Shown here in pieces: positions 19,730 through 27,358 of a stretch of 64,000 bases of DNA. The stretch covers positions 62,001 to 126,000 of the forward strand of contig DASSNU010000015.1 in assembly GCA_035701265.1 (NCBI GenBank). The letters run 5' to 3'. The notes under the pieces were generated by a model that saw nothing but the letters and a program-made list of their open reading frames with translations, was not told the origin of the DNA and searched no databases. The stretch is from DASSNU01 sp035701265. Lineage in GTDB: Bacteria; Gemmatimonadota; Gemmatimonadetes; Gemmatimonadales; Gemmatimonadaceae. Each line of letters begins with the position of its first letter. Positions within the stretch are counted from its first letter, which is position 1. The translations under genes were made by a program, and so were the position numbers.

Positions 19730-21789
19730 TCGAGATCCTCGCGTTCCACCCACGACGCGCCGCGCGCCAGACGCAGGACGTGCGCCGGTTCCACGGCGGG
19801 ATCGAGTCGCACGTAGTTGCGCGCTCCCCGCCAGGTGAAGCGCGCGCCGGTGAGCAGGTCTTCCACCACATATTGTTCGTCCGGCCCGATCCCCAACTCC
19901 TGGATGGGGACGTGCACCGTCGTCTCCTGCGGCACGTGCGGATCGAGCGTGATCGCCACCAGCAGCGTCTCGCCGGGCACCGCGCCGTGCCGCGAGTAGA
20001 AGAGCATGCGGTCGTTCTCGCACACGTGAAAGGTCAGATTGGTGGCGAGCTGCAGCGCGCGTTGCGTCTCGCGCAGCCGGTTGATGCGCGCGATGTCGGC
20101 GTCCAGGCTGTCGGGCGCGGTGAAATCGCGCTGCCGGATCTGGTACTTCTCCGAATCCAGGTACTCCTCGCTCCCCTCGCGCAGCGGCACGTTCTCCATC
20201 AACTCGAAGCCGCTGTAGATGCCGTAGAGCGGCGAGAGGGTGGCCGCGAGATGCAGGCGAATGCGGAACGCCGCGCGCCCGCCCGTCTGCAAGTACTCGT
20301 GCAGGATGTCGGGCGTGTTGACGAACAGATTGCCGCGCAGATAGTCGGAGACGGGAGGTGTGGTGAGCTCGGTGAGATACTCGCGCAGCTCCCACGCCTC
20401 CGTGCGCCAGGTGAAGTAGGTGTACGACTGCGTGAATCCCAGTTTGGCCAGCCGCTTGAGCCGCTTGGGACGCGTGAACGCCTCCGAGAGAAAGATCACG
20501 TCCGGGTACTCGCGCTTCACCTCGGCAATGAGCCACTCCCAGAAGGCGAACGGCTTGGTGTGCGGATTGTCCACGCGGAAGGTGCGCACGCCGTGGCCGA
20601 TCCAGTGGAAGATGATCTCGCGGCAGGCGCGCCAGAGCGCCTCACGATCCTCGCACCAGAAGTTGAGCGGGTAGATGTCCTGGTACTTCTTGGGCGGATT
20701 CTCGGCGTACTTGAGCGTGCCGTCGGGACGAACGAAGAACCAGTCGGGATGCTCGGCCAGCCACGGGTGATCGGGGGAGCACTGGAGCGCGTAGTCGAGC
20801 GCCACTTCGAGCCCCAACTCCGCGGCGCGCGCCACGAAGCGGTCGAAGTCTTCCAGCGTGCCGAGTCGCGGGTCGACGGCAAAGTGACCGCCGTGCGCGT
20901 TCCCGATCGCCCACGGGCTCCCCGGATCGTCCGGCCCCGATTGCAAGCTGTTGTTCGCCCCCTTCCGCCCCGTCACGCCGATCGGGTGAATGGGGGGGAG
21001 GTAGACGACGTTGAATCCCAGCTCGGCCAGCCGCGGGAGCGCGCGTTCGGCATCGGCGAAGGTGCCGTGCGCGCCGGGCGTCGGCGAGAACGAGCGCGGG
21101 AACATCTCGTACCACGCCGCGTAGCGCGCGCGCTCGCGGTCCACCACCACCGCCAGCTCGCGCCCGAAGGTGGTGAGATCGGAGGGGAGACAGTGCGCGT
21201 GCATGAGCGCGAGCAAGCGCTCCGAGAGCGCGGTGGCCACGCGGTCGGCGAGCGGGCGGCGTTCATCCACCAGCCCCGCGGCCGCGCGCTTGAGCGCGGT
21301 GCGCGCGTCGCCGAAGCGCGTACGGCGCGCGGCGCTGTCCACCAGCTCGGCCCCTTCGCGCAGCTCGAGCGACACGTCCTGCTCGCCGGCGACTTTCTTC
21401 TGTAGCTCGTCCCGCCAGGAGGCGAAGACGTCCGTCCACGCATCCACCGTGTACGTCCACCGCCCCACGTGGTCGAGGGTGATGTGCCCCGTCCAGCGGT
21501 CGCTGTCGTAGTCGTACGCCATGGGGACGTGCCGCCACTCGCACGAGACGGGAGAGCGGTAGCGCACGCGTGCGGCGAGCAGGTCGTGCCCGTCTTTCAG
21601 GATGTCGGCGCCGACGGTGAGCACGTCGCCGATGATGCGCTTGATCGGGAACCGGCCGCCATCCACGTCGGGAGACACGCACTCGATCGCGAGGTGGGGA
21701 AGCCCGTCCACGCGCGTCGGAGTGATCGGTTTTCGCCCCGCCGTCACTGGTGCCGTGCGTACTCCGTCGTCCATGCCCCTCTCATCCAC
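19726..21789 (-). CDS. glgE: alpha-1,4-glucan:maltose-1-phosphate maltosyltransferase
   Basis: 687 residues, GH13_3. Extends alpha-1,4-glucan with maltosyl units from maltose-1-phosphate. The layout is typical: an N-terminal beta-domain (about 30-125), a helical insert (130-220), and a barrel with VRTFRVDNPHTKPF (Asp407 nucleophile) and FLSEAFTRPK (Glu436). NPPKKYQDIYPLNF is diagnostic for GlgE rather than other GH13 enzymes. Start choices are the GTG at 21789 (GGGGG four bases upstream) or the in-frame ATG at 21774; either is possible. It is the first gene of the ten-gene minus-strand run, so the operon promoter should lie in the 250 bases upstream, where I find no convincing sigma-70 match. 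Confidence 0.95.
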   Translation of the reverse strand: MDERGMDDGVRTAPVTAGRKPITPTRVDGLPHLAIECVSPDVDGGRFPIKRIIGDVLTVGADILKDGHDLLAARVRYRSPVSCEWRHVPMAYDYDSDRWTGHITLDHVGRWTYTVDAWTDVFASWRDELQKKVAGEQDVSLELREGAELVDSAARRTRFGDARTALKRAAAGLVDERRPLADRVATALSERLLALMHAHCLPSDLTTFGRELAVVVDRERARYAAWYEMFPRSFSPTPGAHGTFADAERALPRLAELGFNVVYLPPIHPIGVTGRKGANNSLQSGPDDPGSPWAIGNAHGGHFAVDPRLGTLEDFDRFVARAAELGLEVALDYALQCSPDHPWLAEHPDWFFVRPDGTLKYAENPPKKYQDIYPLNFWCEDREALWRACREIIFHWIGHGVRTFRVDNPHTKPFAFWEWLIAEVKREYPDVIFLSEAFTRPKRLKRLAKLGFTQSYTYFTWRTEAWELREYLTELTTPPVSDYLRGNLFVNTPDILHEYLQTGGRAAFRIRLHLAATLSPLYGIYSGFELMENVPLREGSEEYLDSEKYQIRQRDFTAPDSLDADIARINRLRETQRALQLATNLTFHVCENDRMLFYSRHGAVPGETLLVAITLDPHVPQETTVHVPIQELGIGPDEQYVVEDLLTGARFTWRGARNYVRLDPAVEPAHVLRLARGASWVEREDLE

Positions 21790-22037
21790 GTCGCCCCCGT
21801 GCCGGCGATCACGGCGTCGTGCGCGTGCCGGCCCCGGGGTGCGCTCCCGCGCGCCCGCATCCCCCGCGGCGAGAACCCCTGACGGGCGATCATGCGAGAC
21901 CGGACGACCACGCGCAAGGTCCGCGCCGGAGAGACGCAGCTCGATGACCGGACGTTCGGAGCGCGTGGCGGGGGGGTGGATGGGGAGTGCAAGGAACGAG
22001 GTCTACCGGGCCGGCATCGCCGGGCGCCTGGTGACGC

Positions 22038-22385
22038 CTAAAGGAGCGCCAACGCCGCGATCATCGCCATGTACGCCATGAGCAGCGTGGCGTTCACCGC
22101 GTACGCGGCGGTGTGTGCGCGCACGTCGGTGGCCGATTCATATGATGCGCGCAGCCGACGCGACCACATCAGCGCAATGAACCACGGCAAAACAACCGCG
22201 ATCGCAGGGGCATAGGCGAAGATCCGAACCAGCCACCAGGACGACTGCGCATCCGGCCAATTCCTGGCCCTGAACGTGAGCAACACCGCGAGCGAGACGG
22301 CCATCAGCGCATTGACCGCGAAGGTGGCCACCACCAACCATCGGACCTGCCGTACGTCCGTTTGCCGAAACGGTCTCACAGTCAC
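22038..22385 (-). CDS. small membrane protein of unknown function
   Basis: About 115 residues from a GTG at 22385 (VTVRPFRQTD); the frame is open further upstream, but that part is not protein-like. Three hydrophobic segments are visible: WLVVATFAVNALMAVSLAVL, AYAPAIAVVLPWFIALMW and AAYAVNATLLMAYMAMIAAL. No catalytic or binding motif is recognised. The 249 bases between it and glgE (21790-22037) hold no other supported gene, and it is transcribed in the same direction as glgE, so it may be the gene upstream of that operon or a separate unit. The start is uncertain. Confidence 0.5.
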   Translation of the reverse strand: MTVRPFRQTDVRQVRWLVVATFAVNALMAVSLAVLLTFRARNWPDAQSSWWLVRIFAYAPAIAVVLPWFIALMWSRRLRASYESATDVRAHTAAYAVNATLLMAYMAMIAALALL

Positions 22386-22680
22386 TCCGCGCGTGCAGGT
22401 GGAAACGGGTGCCCGCCGCCGTGAAAGCGCCTCGATGCCAACCTTCACCAGATACTGCTCCTCACAGCGGCCATGCGCAAGACAGCCGCACAAAGCGCGA
22501 GGAGATCACGCCGGAATCCGCAGGGCCACGCGCGCGGTTTCCGCCCGCCTCGCCAGGAGCGCCCGATACGCGCAACGTCGTCAAGGGAGCTCGACCTGGA
22601 AACCACGGCCCGCCGTCCGGATCGCCCGGCTGCCGTGTCGCGCAGGGAACTCCCTTCCCTTTCCGCGTTATTATTCCTCC
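22386..22680. other. 295-base divergent gap, no supported feature
   Basis: Lies between the small membrane protein (minus) and the CcdA-like gene (plus), so promoters for both must be here. I see no clear -35/-10 pair, repeat or reading frame with protein-like composition. Confidence 0.4.
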
Positions 22681-23403
22681 GTGGACTTCACCCGCGTCCC
22701 GGACCTCCTCACGCAGCACCCGCTCCTCGCCATCCCGATCATCTTCGCGGGCGGTGTGCTGACGAGCCTCACGCCGTGCATCTACCCGATGATCCCCATC
22801 ACGGCGTCGCTCGTGGGGGGACAGACGGCTGCCACGGCGGGCGTGCCGCGTCCGCGCCGACGCACGCTGGCACTCACGCTGAGCTACGTACTCGGCCTCG
22901 CGCTCGTCTACGCGGCGCTCGGCCTCTTTGCCGGACTCACCGGGACGATGTTCGGCACGGTGAGCAGCAATCCGTGGCTCTACTTCGCGCTCGCCAACCT
23001 GCTCGTGCTCGCCGCGCTCGCCATGCTCGACGTCATCCCGGTGCGGCTGCCGCAACGGCTCACGCAGCGCGCGGCCACTGCGGGCACCGGCGGGCGCATG
23101 GCCGGCACGTTCGTCATGGGCGCGGCGTCGGGGCTCGTGGCCGCCCCCTGCTCCGCGCCCGTCATGGTCGGCGTGCTCACCTGGGTGTCCACCACGCACA
23201 GCGCGGTGCTCGGTTTCGTCTACCTCTTCGTCTTCTCCATCGGCATGACCGCGCTGCTCGTCGTCGTCGGATTGTTCGCGGGCACGCTCTCTGCCCTTCC
23301 ACGCGCGGGAACGTGGATGCTCTGGGTGAAGCGCGCGTTCGCCGTCATCATGCTCGGCGTCGCCGAGTATTACCTCGTCAAGATGGGTCAGGGATTGATA
23401 TGA
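22681..23403 (+). CDS. CcdA/DsbD-type transmembrane thiol-electron transporter
   Basis: 240 residues, about six transmembrane helices. Cys33 in LTSLTPCIYPMIP and Cys157 in LVAAPCSAPVM are the paired membrane cysteines that carry reducing power from cytoplasmic thioredoxin across the membrane in the CcdA/DsbD family. It lacks the N- and C-terminal periplasmic domains of full DsbD; the adjacent TlpA-like gene, overlapping by ATGA, would supply the periplasmic thioredoxin partner. The GTG start at 22681 (VDFTRVPDLL) is chosen because the upstream in-frame sequence is not protein-like; no strong ribosome-binding site is visible. The likely role is keeping periplasmic thiols reduced, for example for cytochrome c maturation or repair. 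The exact client is unknown. Confidence 0.88.
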   Translation: MDFTRVPDLLTQHPLLAIPIIFAGGVLTSLTPCIYPMIPITASLVGGQTAATAGVPRPRRRTLALTLSYVLGLALVYAALGLFAGLTGTMFGTVSSNPWLYFALANLLVLAALAMLDVIPVRLPQRLTQRAATAGTGGRMAGTFVMGAASGLVAAPCSAPVMVGVLTWVSTTHSAVLGFVYLFVFSIGMTALLVVVGLFAGTLSALPRAGTWMLWVKRAFAVIMLGVAEYYLVKMGQGLI

Positions 23404-23933
23404 GACGGATCAGCCACATCGCGCGGGCAACGCTCCCGCTCGCCGGAATGATCGCGCTCGCCGCGGTCGTCGCGACCGCCGCCGCGCCCGCGCTGCACGC
23501 ACAGTCCACCGTGGCCGTGGGCGACTCCGCGCCGGACGCCGAACTCACGCGCCCCGACGGCACGCCGGTCTCCCTCTCGCAGTACATCGGCAAGACGCCG
23601 GTGCTGATCGAGTTCTGGGCCACCTGGTGCCCCAACTGCCGCGCGCTTGAGCCCACCATGCACCGCGTCGCCGCCAAGTACGCAGGGCGCGTCAAGTTCC
23701 TCGGCGTGGCCGTGTCGGTGAACGAGTCGCGCGAGCGCGCGAAACTCTACGCGGAGAAGCACAAGCTCCCCGTCGAGGTGCTGTGGGACGGCGACGGGAA
23801 CGCGAGCGGCGCGTACGATGTGCCCGCCACGTCGTACATCGTCATCATCGACAAGAACGGGAAGATCGTCTACACCGGCGTGGGTGCCGACCAGGACCTC
23901 GATGCCGCGGTGAGCAAGGCGCTGGCGGGGTGA
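23400..23933 (+). CDS. periplasmic TlpA/ResA-like thioredoxin
   Basis: 177 residues. A signal peptide (residues 1-35, cleavage near ALHAQS) is followed by a thioredoxin fold with EFWATWCPNC (Cys77, Cys80) and the cis-Pro block VPATSYIVI. The sequence GDSAPDAELTRPDGTPVSLSQYIGKTPVLIEFWATW is the AhpC/TSA-Redoxin layout of TlpA-like reductases. The start overlaps the CcdA-like stop (ATGA), so the two form a minimal two-gene DsbD equivalent: a membrane electron carrier and its exported thioredoxin. Confidence 0.9.
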   Translation: MRRISHIARATLPLAGMIALAAVVATAAAPALHAQSTVAVGDSAPDAELTRPDGTPVSLSQYIGKTPVLIEFWATWCPNCRALEPTMHRVAAKYAGRVKFLGVAVSVNESRERAKLYAEKHKLPVEVLWDGDGNASGAYDVPATSYIVIIDKNGKIVYTGVGADQDLDAAVSKALAG

Positions 23934-23934
23934 C

Positions 23935-24381
23935 GTGGCCACCGGCCCGGACGCGCGCGTCACGCCGCCGCCTCCCATCGAGCGCGTGCTGGAGACGTGC
24001 GTGTACGCGGCGGACCTCGACGCCGCCGTCGCGTTCTACCGGGACGTGCTCGGCCTCACGCTCTTTTCGCGCGAGGAGGGGCGACACGCCTTCTTCCGCT
24101 GCGGGCGGCAGATGCTCCTCGTCTTCAACCCCGACGCCACGTCGGCACACGATCGTCCGCACGACCGCACGCCCGTGCCGCGTCACGGCGCGCACGGTGC
24201 GGGACACGTGGCCTTCGCCGTGGACGAGGACGCGCTGGCCGCGTGGAAGCGCGCACTCGAGGAGCGCGGCGTGGCGATCGAGTTCGAGACCGCGTGGCCG
24301 CGCGGCGGACGCTCCCTCTACGTGCGCGATCCGGCGGGGAACAGCGTCGAGCTGGCGGTCCCCGCCATGTGGGGGCTCTGA
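23935..24381 (+). CDS. VOC-family (glyoxalase/bleomycin-resistance fold) protein
   Basis: 148 residues starting at a GTG one base after the TlpA-like stop. Two beta-alpha-beta-beta-beta units are visible: ETCVYAADLDAAVAFYRDVLGL, and later GHVAFAVDEDALAAWKRALEERGV ending in YVRDPAGNSVELAV. The Glu in the last block and the His of GHVAF match usual metal ligands. The family includes glyoxalase I, dioxygenases and antibiotic-binding proteins; nothing here identifies the substrate. It is probably cotranscribed with the thiol-redox pair. Confidence 0.85.
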   Translation: MATGPDARVTPPPPIERVLETCVYAADLDAAVAFYRDVLGLTLFSREEGRHAFFRCGRQMLLVFNPDATSAHDRPHDRTPVPRHGAHGAGHVAFAVDEDALAAWKRALEERGVAIEFETAWPRGGRSLYVRDPAGNSVELAVPAMWGL

Positions 24382-24424
24382 GCGCCAGCCGGTACACCAC
24401 GCTAGTGCGCCGCGACGGTACACG

Positions 24425-24463
24425 CGCCAGCTCGCCGCGCCAGCTCGCCGCGCCAGTTGGCCG
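24425..24463 (+). repeat. 13-base tandem repeat, three units
   Basis: CGCCAGCTCGCCG at 24425-24437 and 24438-24450, then a third unit with two changes at 24451-24463. It lies in the 171-base gap upstream of the small lipoprotein gene. No function is implied. Confidence 0.75.
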
Positions 24464-24552
24464 CGGCATCGCGCGCCTCCGCGGCCCGGTCCGTGCGTCT
24501 TCTTCCCCTCCGGAACCGTGCATTCTCCGGAAGACCGGAAGAGAGGAAGACC

Positions 24553-24945
24553 ATGCGACATTCATCACGAGCTCTGGCTGCCGCGCTCGCCCTGGTGGGC
24601 GCACTATCGCTCGGCGCGTGCGCGTCGAGTCCGCGCGCAGCATCCCCCAGCGCGCAGGCCGTGCCGCAGGAGGGGGTACAGATTCACGTGCAGAACAACC
24701 TCGTTCCCCCCACCGGCGTCACCGTCTGGATCGTTCCATCCAGCGGATCGCGCCACTCGCTGGGAAGCCTGAACCCGGGCGCCAGCGGAGATTTCAGCTA
24801 CCCGGCGCCGAACGCGCAGGAGTTCGTACTCGTGGCGCGCACGACCGGCGGTACCGAGATCACCTCACGCAGCTTCACCATCACGAGCCGGTCGGACGAG
24901 GTGGCGTGGGACCTCAACACGAACACGGTCTCCACGGGCTCCTGA
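24553..24945 (+). CDS. small exported lipoprotein, unknown function
   Basis: 130 residues. A signal peptide ends in the lipobox LGAC (Cys about residue 23), so the protein should be lipid-anchored. The mature part is a short beta-rich domain (GVQIHVQNNLVPPTGVTVWIVPSSGSR...) ending TNTVSTGS. GAGGAAGA two bases before the ATG is the ribosome-binding site. Similar small proteins are common in Gemmatimonadota-like genomes, but I know no assigned role. It converges on the decarboxylase gene 21 bases away. Confidence 0.8.
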   Translation: MRHSSRALAAALALVGALSLGACASSPRAASPSAQAVPQEGVQIHVQNNLVPPTGVTVWIVPSSGSRHSLGSLNPGASGDFSYPAPNAQEFVLVARTTGGTEITSRSFTITSRSDEVAWDLNTNTVSTGS

Positions 24946-24966
24946 CGGCGGCGCGGGGGCGCGCGC

Positions 24967-26493
24967 CTAGATCGCACCCCGTGCCGAGCTGGCCGGGGAA
25001 GCGTCACGTATCTCGCTCTCCACGTGCGCGCCTTCGTCGGCCAGCTCGCGCACCAGCTCGCGCACGTGCGCGTCCGTGGTGCGCGGATTCATGATCGTCA
25101 CGCGCAGCACGCGCCGTCCGCCGAGCATCGTCGTCGTGATCCACCCCGCGCCGGAGCGGTTGTAGCGCTCGCGGAGACGCGCGTTCAGCTCGTCCACCGC
25201 CTCGTCGCTCCACGCGCGCGTCCCCAGCCAGCGGAAGCAGAGAATGTTCGACTCGGGGACGTGCATCGCCTCGAACCCGGGCGCGTCGTTCAGCGCGTGC
25301 CAGAGCGCCATCGTCGTCCGGCACAGCCGGTCGTAGAGCGCCGCCATCCCTTCCGCGCCGTAGCGCTGGAGCGCCGCCCACAGTTTCATCGCGTCCACGC
25401 GCCGTGAGCAGGCGAAGCTGCGCGTCCCCTGGTCCCACACGCGTGCTCCGCCCTCCGCGCCGTGAAAGAGATACGGCGCGCTCTGGCTGAAGGCGCGCTG
25501 CAGCGCGCGCTCCTCGCGCACGAGCAGCACCCCCGCGGGGAGCGGCATGAGCATCATCTTGTGCGCGTCCCACGCCAGCGAGTGCGCGCGCTCCACGCCG
25601 CGCAGACGGTGCCGGTGCGCGGCGGAAAGCAATGCCGACCCGCCGTGCGCGCCATCCACGTGCAGCCAGATGCCGCGCGGCTCGGTGAGCGACGCGATCG
25701 CCTCCACGTCGTCGAAGCTCCCCGTGGCGGTGGAGCCCGCCGTCGCCACCACCGCCATCACGCGCGTTCCCTCGTGCTCCAACTGCTCGAGCGTGCGCGC
25801 GAGCGCATCCACGTCCATGCGGAAGTCGCGCGACGGGATCGCCACCGCGCGCCGCATCCCCAGGCCGAGCTGCGCCACGGCGCGCGTGACCGCGTAGTGC
25901 GCGTGCTCGCCGGAGAGCACCACCGGCGCATCGTCTCCCACGCCGCGCTCCCACGCGTCGGGGATCGCGTGCGCGCGTGCCGCGAGCAGCGCGGTGAAGG
26001 TGGCCTCCGTGCCGCCGTACGTCATCACGCCACCGGCGGATGCGCCGAACCCCGCCAGGTCGTTCATCCATCGGATCACGCGATGCTCGATCGGCGTGCC
26101 GGTCGGCGACATCTCGAACACGGCGGACGACTGATTGAGCGCCGCGATGAGCGGCTCCATCCAGATGGCAAGCGGCAGCGGCGGGCTCACCTGATGTCCC
26201 ATCGCCTTGGGGTGCGCGAGACGGTTCACCTCCGTCAACACGTCGCGCTGCAACCGCTCGGTCACCGCTTCCAGCGATGCGGGCGATCGCGGGATGGGCT
26301 CGTCGAAGCGCGCGGCCAGCTCCTCCGGCGTGTGCGCTGTGGAGACGCGCCCGTCGCCGCGCGCAGCCTGCTGCAGGTACCCCACCGCGAGGGCGAGCAC
26401 GCGCTCCGCTGCCGAGGCGCGCGTATCGTCGTCCAGCATGCGGAGCAGCTCGTCGTCCGTCACCGTCTCACGGTCTTCTCGAGGCCCGCTCAC
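24967..26493 (-). CDS. PLP-dependent group II decarboxylase (DDC/GadB-like)
   Basis: 508 residues, fold-type I. PLP signatures: WLHVDGAHGGSALLS (Asp280 binding the pyridine nitrogen) and LAWDAHKMMLMP (Schiff-base Lys312). The family decarboxylates aromatic amino acids, glutamate, diaminobutyrate or cysteine sulfinate; the active-site context here (HGGSALLS, HKMMLMPLPAG) resembles the diaminobutyrate/cysteine-sulfinate/glutamate branch more than the aromatic branch, but that is a tentative reading. The GTG start overlaps the stop of the upstream 2H phosphoesterase gene (GTGA), so the two are cotranscribed. A second, clearly different group II decarboxylase lies at 62.1 kb. Confidence 0.88.
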   Translation of the reverse strand: MSGPREDRETVTDDELLRMLDDDTRASAAERVLALAVGYLQQAARGDGRVSTAHTPEELAARFDEPIPRSPASLEAVTERLQRDVLTEVNRLAHPKAMGHQVSPPLPLAIWMEPLIAALNQSSAVFEMSPTGTPIEHRVIRWMNDLAGFGASAGGVMTYGGTEATFTALLAARAHAIPDAWERGVGDDAPVVLSGEHAHYAVTRAVAQLGLGMRRAVAIPSRDFRMDVDALARTLEQLEHEGTRVMAVVATAGSTATGSFDDVEAIASLTEPRGIWLHVDGAHGGSALLSAAHRHRLRGVERAHSLAWDAHKMMLMPLPAGVLLVREERALQRAFSQSAPYLFHGAEGGARVWDQGTRSFACSRRVDAMKLWAALQRYGAEGMAALYDRLCRTTMALWHALNDAPGFEAMHVPESNILCFRWLGTRAWSDEAVDELNARLRERYNRSGAGWITTTMLGGRRVLRVTIMNPRTTDAHVRELVRELADEGAHVESEIRDASPASSARGAI

Positions 26494-27260
26494 GTGTCCG
26501 CCGAGCGATCGCGCGACGCACCGCGGACGGATGCACCGTCGCCGCGCGCGCCGCTGCCCGTCGAGTCATCGCGCGATCCATCGCGGGAAGACTCGCCGTC
26601 GTGCGACGAGCCCTCGCGAAGCGTGCTCGTACGCGAGGAGTTCTCGCGTGCGGAGTCCTCGCGTGCAGAGCCGTCGTGCAAAGCGCCGTTGTGCGACGAT
26701 GCCCCGTTGGACGACGGTTCGCTCGCCGCGGGATCGCCGCCGGTGAGCCGGAGCTCCAGGATGCGCCTGGGCGCCTGTGGGTGCACGGTCGAGAAGAATT
26801 GCAGCCGGTCCACCACTACCGGCTCGCTGATCCGGATGGCGAGGAGCGAGCGGGCACGTTCCGGCGTGAGCGTGGGGAAGAAGCTCAACGTGCAGTGCGG
26901 CGAGAACGGGAAGCGCGAGCGCTCGAATGGCAGCCCGCTGGTGGCGATCCGCTCGTGCAGCGTGCGGAGCTGTCCGTGCGGGCTCAAGGGGAGCACCACG
27001 ATCTGCGTCTGCATGAAGCGGACGGCTGGACCGAAGTGCACCACGATGGGGGGAAAGGAGCGGACCACCGGCTCCAGCGCCTCCACGATGCGGTCCGGCG
27101 AGGTGCCGAGCGGGATGGGGCCCACCCCGGAGGAGCCGACGAGCGTGACGTGCGGTGGAGTACTGTTGGCGAGCCGAGGGTCGAACTGTCTGTGTATCGC
27201 GCGGACGCGCTCACGGAGTGCGCCGGTGAGCTCGTGGACCACGAAGATGCCGTTGTTCAT
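26490..27260 (-). CDS. 2H phosphoesterase (2'-5' RNA ligase-like) with Ser/Arg/Asp repeat tail
   Basis: 256 residues. The first 172 residues form a 2H domain with both HxT motifs: PPHVTLVG (His37/Thr39) and SPHCTLSFF (His122/Thr124). Such enzymes act on 2',3'-cyclic phosphates or 2'-5' bonds in RNA or nucleotides. Residues about 174-256 are a low-complexity tail built from S-S-H/R-D-G and S-A-R-E-D/N units, probably disordered. The ATG at 27260 precedes MNNGIFVVHEL. Coupled by GTGA to the decarboxylase gene downstream; no functional link between them is known to me. The tail could have grown by repeat expansion. Confidence 0.82.
   Translation of the reverse strand: MNNGIFVVHELTGALRERVRAIHRQFDPRLANSTPPHVTLVGSSGVGPIPLGTSPDRIVEALEPVVRSFPPIVVHFGPAVRFMQTQIVVLPLSPHGQLRTLHERIATSGLPFERSRFPFSPHCTLSFFPTLTPERARSLLAIRISEPVVVDRLQFFSTVHPQAPRRILELRLTGGDPAASEPSSNGASSHNGALHDGSAREDSARENSSRTSTLREGSSHDGESSRDGSRDDSTGSGARGDGASVRGASRDRSADT
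26493..26741 (-). repeat. degenerate codon repeats forming the Ser-rich tail of the 2H protein
   Basis: About 80 codons of imperfect S-(S/A/R)-(H/R)-(D/E)-(G/D/N) units at the 3' end of the gene. Plus-strand reading shows recurring TCGCG and GTGCG(A/G) words. Compare the RSD(T/A)P expansion at the start of treY, which has a similar look. Confidence 0.65.
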
Positions 27261-27358
27261 TGTGTGAAAGATACCGCGCCGGCCACGACGCCGCACAGCG
27301 GTCGCCGCCCGCGTGGGGGGGTGGGGGGGAGGGCACGGGCAGTGCACTGGGAGACGCC

